DNA of 64,000 nucleotides from Hoplostethus atlanticus (taxonomy: Eukaryota; Chordata; Actinopteri; Trachichthyiformes; Trachichthyidae), in assembly GCA_034670405.1 (NCBI GenBank), contig JAXDDX010000011.1, positions 2,525,501 to 2,589,500 on the forward strand, in the 5' to 3' direction. Positions within the stretch are counted from its first letter, which is position 1, and each line of letters begins with the position of its first letter. The translations under genes and the position numbers were made by a program. The notes under the pieces are model-generated. The model saw only the letters and a program-made list of their open reading frames with translations. It was not told the DNA's origin and made no database searches. This document shows positions 29,247-36,200 of the stretch, piece by piece.

Positions 29247-30248
29247 CACGCTCACTGCCTGTGTGTTGATAGATTCCCCAGGAGACCCACTAACAACAGC
29301 TAACCTGCTGAGGCAGAGAGAATACCATTCTCCTGCTCCACTCCAAAACACTGTTCCCCCTTTAACGTTCCATCGCTGCCAAGCTGAGACCCTCCACTCC
29401 ACCCTGCATTTCATCCCCCTATCTCAGATCTCCCTGCTTCCATTTTAGACCTCAGTCATTCCCCCCAAAGTGTGATCCTCCACGCTGTATTGTAGACAGA
29501 TACAACTCTCACTATGATTGTGCTACAGTATGCTTTGTAAAGTATGCTTATTGAGAGGGAAAATGCACAGGTTGTCAGATTGTTTGAGTGTATTTAGCAT
29601 CACAGTTAGGTGGACTTGCTCCTTAACCTCTCTGCAATTATGTAAAGAGATTGCAAAGCTGTAGTAGAGCAGCTGCAAAAATGATATCTCATTTATGTAT
29701 TCCCCCCAGAGTGAAAAAAAGGGAAGGGAAAGGAAAAAAAGGGGAAAAATGGAAAATCCCCTAGTCTATTTAAAAAGAATGTGTAATGACATATAACTAC
29801 ATAACATAAGACAGACAAGATGAGGAAGATGGAGACAGAAGAGTGGATGAGGAACCTACTGTATAGGAATGATCTCTGGGATCCAGCCAGTGAGAGTGTG
29901 GATGAAGGTGAACTCATCCATCTCCATCCTGAGATCTGATACGACACTGAGACACGAACACAAAAACACATCAAACCACAGCAAAACGTAGATGGCACAG
30001 ACGCCATCAATCCCACCCCTTCATAGCAGGCACCAAGTGGATGAGAAATGTGGTGCCCAGAGATGTGGATTCTGCAGCTTACATAAGACAACAAAGCTGT
30101 TTAATGTTGTCTCAGCCAGCCTGGACGTTTGTCTACTGTCTGTGTAATTCAATGCCAAGGATACAGGCTGACTGATGATGTACATTCTGAAATGTGTCTA
30201 TGTGGGGAAATTTCAGGAAATAACCATCATTTAGAGAACTGATTTTGT

Positions 30249-30282
<34 letters not shown>

Positions 30283-33200
30283 TGGTGGCATTTTTCAGTT
30301 GAAACAGATGGTTGCGGCTCTAATTGGTCCTCTTGGGACCTTGTGGCCAACCTGTCCAGTCCATAGTAATGATCCCCAATGAAATGAAATCAATACAACT
30401 TGATCAGCTCTGCCACACTCCATATCCAGGACGGAGAAGCTATCAACAACAATAAAAATAAGATTGTTGATAGCGGCTTTCTATAAAAAAAAGGACTACA
30501 GTCTTCATGAAAAGCCCCAGCAGACACCTGGGTAAAGTTTGGTACTCCTATGAACTTTCACTATGGCTTATAAATGATAACTAACTCACTAACAGAGAGG
30601 CTCCTTTGTTTCCTGTCCTGGATGAAACATTTATGTCTCGACCTTCCATGGTGACGATCACTTTGACACACGCCATTTCCCACCATCACAGACATGCACG
30701 CTGCCTGTCTCTCAGCCCCCAGCAAAGATTAGGTCAGGTGAAGGTTTGGCCAAGTCAGCAAAGAAAGACACTACATGTGCGTATGTCTCACGCTTATATA
30801 GCTTAGAAATTAATTTAAAAAACTGTCTCCATTAAAATCAACTTGACCTACGTTGTGCTTTCATTTGGTCCACTGAGAGTTTGAGACCATTGAGAGTTCT
30901 CAGATGAGATTTGTTGAGTAAGTTACACATTAAAGCAGGGGGAATGAAATATGCTGTTAGAAAGCAAATCAAATGGCTACAGAAAGTTGTGGCATCCGCT
31001 GTTATTGCAATTGTTTTGACAATGACACATTTAGAGAAAATGCTAGACAGGGTTTTCGTTTTGATTTGATGTTGGGCAACAGTGTGTACCATAAGCAGAG
31101 CAGTACAAAGGGCTAGTGTGGATACTGCGTGGTGTGTTTTTACAGTATGCTTGTTAGAGGCTTTGTCCCGCTTTCCTATAGGCTGAATAGCGGGTATTAG
31201 GAATGAAGGTAAAAGGGTTCTTACGCCCTCTTACTAGCAGAGTCTAACAACTTTTACCCTGCTGCTTGGAGCAGCACTGAGGTGCATAGAGTTGCTGCTG
31301 GAATATAACTCACTCCGTGTTGGCCACTTTAATGAGAGCCTTAGCCAACAGCATCGGCCACAGCTCTGACTGGTTGGTGGAGGCAGGGAGAAGCAGGTTG
31401 TTTTCCTCATCAAATGGCATGGCATCATCCACTGTCACCTTCCTCCAGCAGCCCTAGCAGGCAGACAGGAAGGCAGTGAGTGAAGATACAGCACAACATG
31501 AGGTGCTATTTATTTCTGCGACTTTATTAATAGCACACATGCTATTGTTTAATCATTGATTCAATGCTTGGCACTGACTCTTGCACTTCTCATGTTTCAT
31601 TTTGATGATGTACAAGTTGAAGCTTATTCCACTGTTGTACTAGTTGTACGTCACTCTAGATAACAGTGTAAACTAAATGGCTACCATGTAATAAGTAAAT
31701 GTAGAAAGAAGGGGGGGTGGATAAATAATAAAATAATATAACTGTGGCTTGCTGTGTACCATTACAATATTTTGATTTCTATAATAGTGGGTTAAAATCA
31801 GATTTTTCGCTGCCCAGCTAGTTAGTGGTTTGCCTTTGAGAATATCAATTTAGTGTGTAGAACTTCACAGTCTAAACCTCGTCCAACTGTGGTTGCTCTG
31901 GAACAGTGCTTTGTCTGCAGCGCCACTTAAGGTCCATAAGAGCCTCTTATTAAAGGTCATTGGCTATCTGTCTACTTGATTGTAGCACACTTGAATTGGT
32001 TCACTCACACAGCAAAACCATTTAGTTATGTTGTGTGCATTCACTACTGCACAACATGCAGACACACAAAATGAGAAATTATAAAAATGATAAAATAATA
32101 ATCTGTGGTTATAGATTGTCAACGCCTATTTTTGTGAACAATTCTAAAGGAGATTCCTCAGACCATGACAATAGGCACCAAGAGTGCCCCTAAAAATCTG
32201 TGTGACTAATTCAGCTTCACCATTTTAGCATCTCAGGGGTCGATGGGCTGCATATCCAACTGACTAGTTCCAGGAGTAGCATTAGCTACCCTAGGCCAGC
32301 GTCTTAGCTTCCTGTGTGGTGTCAGTGGTTGTTACATGCTGGCTGGCAGACTGACTGACAGCGTGGTGTGATGTGTCCACTGGCTGTCTGTGGGAGTTTC
32401 ACACTGTTGGCAGGGAGGAGCAGCAATCTGCAAAAGCAGGCTATAATCTGACTGACTGTTCACAGCTGTGCTTCTCTCTTCTATCTATCACACCAGTGTG
32501 CACAGGAAAGCATGCACACGCGCACACTCCCTTTTTTGCTTGTTCTCCGTCTTTCTCGTCACATCATCGCCCCGAGGAGGAGCTCAGCTTCTTCACAGAT
32601 GGGGCAGAATGCAGCGTGAAGGGGCAAGTCAGAGGAGAGAGGAAGAGGAAGCAGGGAAGAAGAAACAAACAGTTAGAGGATGGTGAAAAGAGGGCAAGAA
32701 GAAGACAAGGGAGCGGATACTCATGGCGTGAAGGAGGAAACAATTGGGAAGAACAGTGGTGGGGGACAGTGAAGGAACAGAGCAAACAGGAGGAAACGGG
32801 AGAGGGGGTGGGGTGCTTAATGCCGTCTCAACAACCATCTGTTGGCGTGATATGGTTGGCACGGGGACTGCTGCCTACAACCATGTCATGCTTGTTCATC
32901 AAGGCAGAGTTGAACTGTTACAGAACACCATCACTTTTAGCTGTCTCCTCCACTCTCTCAAACACCCAAATGGTTGTACAGTAAGAATCCATCAAAAGAG
33001 AGACATGAGGATTGTCTTTGCAGATCCTACCTACAGATCTGTGGCAAGCAAACACACATGCTGAAACTCCCAGGCCAGCAACTTGCAGCAATTTCCAAAT
33101 CCAATGACCATATGTCCCCCAAAGGCAAACACACAACATTAGCACTGCCTGTGCTGGGTTTAAGTTAGAGCCAAAAACTTTCACAACGCTTATCCTCACA

Positions 33201-36200
33201 CATCATTAATTTGAATGACACTACAATGCATATAGCCTAGATTTCCAACTGAGCATTGCTCTCTGAGAGGCAGCTGACTCCTGTTAAGCCCTATCTATTC
33301 ATCAGGCAATGTCTGAAGCCCAGCCACTTTTGGCACAGCAGTGAGACTGATTGATTTGAGCTTTCAGTGGGCAAATCTTTTTCATCCCTTCCCTTCAGCC
33401 CCTCCCTCTCTCACTCACTCCATCCCTACTCCCCTCTCACTTGCTGTCTCCTGTGGGGTCTGCTGAATAATACAATAGATCTCATTCCATCCCCCGCAGT
33501 GTGGCTCTGAAAATTGTCTGACTTAACATGATGGGATTGTGAGGCAATGACTTGATCTGCAGTGGTGGGATGTCGAGTTTCATACCTGGTTCCACATTTT
33601 TATACAGTATGAAGATCAGACTAAAAAATGCCACCCTTCCATTGTAAATGACGTTATAAATAAATCCTCCGGTGGATCCGTATGCTTTACAGCCATACCC
33701 GTATTTGTGTTCACACATGCATCTATGTGTGTGTGTGTGGCTCACCATCCAGTAGAGTCTGACCACATACTTCCCGTAGATGTTGTAGAGCGGCACATGA
33801 CCCTTCACCACCTTACACAGCGAGTAGATGTGCTCCCAGGGTCTCCAACCATCTTGCTCCCCCGATGTGTTGTTACACAGTTTCCAAACAATATAGATCT
33901 CACTGATGATCCACCTCATCAGCTGGATGGAGGAGCAAGGAGAGTAGGAGTAATCATCAGTCTAATAACTACCAGTTGATCCATAAATCAATCAGTCAAT
34001 TCCTCAGTTATCTGATCCATCATTCACAAAATCAATAATGCTTTGCATTAGCCTGGTCTAATTCATTTCTGTCAATCAGATGTCGCCCTGTCTGACACTT
34101 GTAATACTCTATCCAAGTCTTGACGTGCTGGAGAAAAGTCAGTGAGATCCTAACTAATGGAAAGAAAGAATAGAAAGTACTGCTGCAAAGTTACCTCACT
34201 GCACATCAGATGATGACTGGGTGAGATCAGGTCAAAGGTAGTTTCATTCTCAACTACTGCAGGACCCTATAATGAAGCAAATAGATGCAGGCATAAAGCA
34301 ATACAACTACCTGAGATTATTTGTAACCGTAGTAAGTAAAAAGACACAATCTAACAGAAAAAAACAGCACTTGTTAATTCACTCAGTCTCTACTTGTTTA
34401 TTCAAAGAGCAGAATGTTGTACGGACATTTCAGCAGCAACCTTCATCCTGCTTGAATAAACAAGTAGAGACTAAAGAGTAAATAGACAGACAGTTTTTGT
34501 GTACTCAAAGCTGTTAAATTTACTGTGCTGCAGTAGCTATATATATATATATACACAAACATAGCTGATGAAGCAGCTTTAGAAGATTGGAAGATCACTC
34601 CATGAAAAGAAACTGCTCACCTGTAAAATGTAAATATTCATGTGTCTTAATCTATGTGGCCTACTTATCAAATAATGCTTCTCTACTCATGCCAGGGCCT
34701 AAGCTGATCTGCCCAGCCATGATACTCCAGAGAGCATGTTTGCAATGAATATTTGATTACCAGGTTAATAGACTCCAACACGATACTAATCAAATATGAA
34801 TTAATGGCTCCAGTGATGGTGAGAAAGATAGTCTGCAGTTTTGGGTCAAGGCAGCCTGTGCTCTCTCCCATCGTAAGGCAACTCTAAATAACAGCCATAC
34901 TTTGATTCATTTCCCTCAATTAAGCGGGTTCTACAGACTGATGAATATTGAGGAAGTGAGAGGAGCACACAAGAGCTGCTGCCTACATCTGCACACCTGA
35001 TTGCTTTGTGATCAGCCCCTATGTTCTTCTTGTCTGAAATTAATGAAATGCTTGTGACATGATGAGTGGAAGGCACTCTGTGACCTGTGCTGGTAAGAAC
35101 TAATTCAAAAAGCAGGAAGCTTACAGTAATTGCTCAGTATTGCAGTGAGAGAATGGTGACAGAAAAGAAAGTGGAGCAATGCAATTAAATTCTGGAACTG
35201 CATTAGAGGCAGATTTCCTTAATTAGGCTGTACACAGTATGGCAAAGAAGTACACTTTGTTAACAAACATGACATGATTGTTATGGTTATCTCTGACATG
35301 CAGTTGAACTATGATGTGGCACAGTACAATGGCCCAAAGTGTCCATTCAGCATACAGCATCCTTGATGGGACAATAGTGAAACAGAAGTTTGGTGGAACA
35401 CACAGTGCCATAGCGCAACTATGATCATTGTCAGAAGTATGTATCAATTACAGTATCGGACGATGTATTTTCCCATTTGAAACCATATAACCCATGTGGA
35501 AGTTTTAAAGTTACCTTGTCGACAATGAACTCTGAAGGCCGCTTCCAAGAGTACACTTTCAAAGATGGAGGCATGCAAATTTTCCCTCGGGATCTTCAAA
35601 GAATGGCTGCAGGCGAAAAGGACAACATACAGTTCAAACGATAATGTAACAATGCAAGAACATAATGAATCTCACACAACAAGTTAACCTTAGAGTGAAA
35701 AGTAAGTTTAAAGTAAGGGATGTATATTTTGCCAACATGCTGCTGGTGGCAAATTAATATACAGTATGTTTTCCCATTATATACTATAGACTTTTATAGA
35801 GAAGTTTACTAAGAATATTATTTTTAACACCACACTCACAACGAAGGGGCTCTTGCCCATCTTTCCATCTTTGCCTCCTTTGGCTGCATCCCATTTCTCC
35901 CCATTGACCTCTGCCTCATTCCACTCAGGCCAAATGGGGAATCTGCATCTCCTCAGCTCTCCTAGGCTCTCGGAGGCACTGGCTACTAGGGACGCCGCTC
36001 TGAAATGATGATACATACACAGCACCTCATGAGATTTGATTTGAGGCTTTGCTTTTGTCATGAACCAGGGAATTAAACTAGCTAGCCCCTCAACACCAGG
36101 GATGTAGTGTAGAGTAAACCCACTGAAAATCTGTTTACCCTCCTTCTGATTGGCAGAATAGACATAACATCTTAATGGCATAGGTTCAGAGTAAATGACT

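Noticed and set aside
32373..32984. 203-codon plus-strand open frame
   Set aside because: Purine-rich composition, no recognisable domain, no neighbouring exons; it lies inside adgb intron 5.
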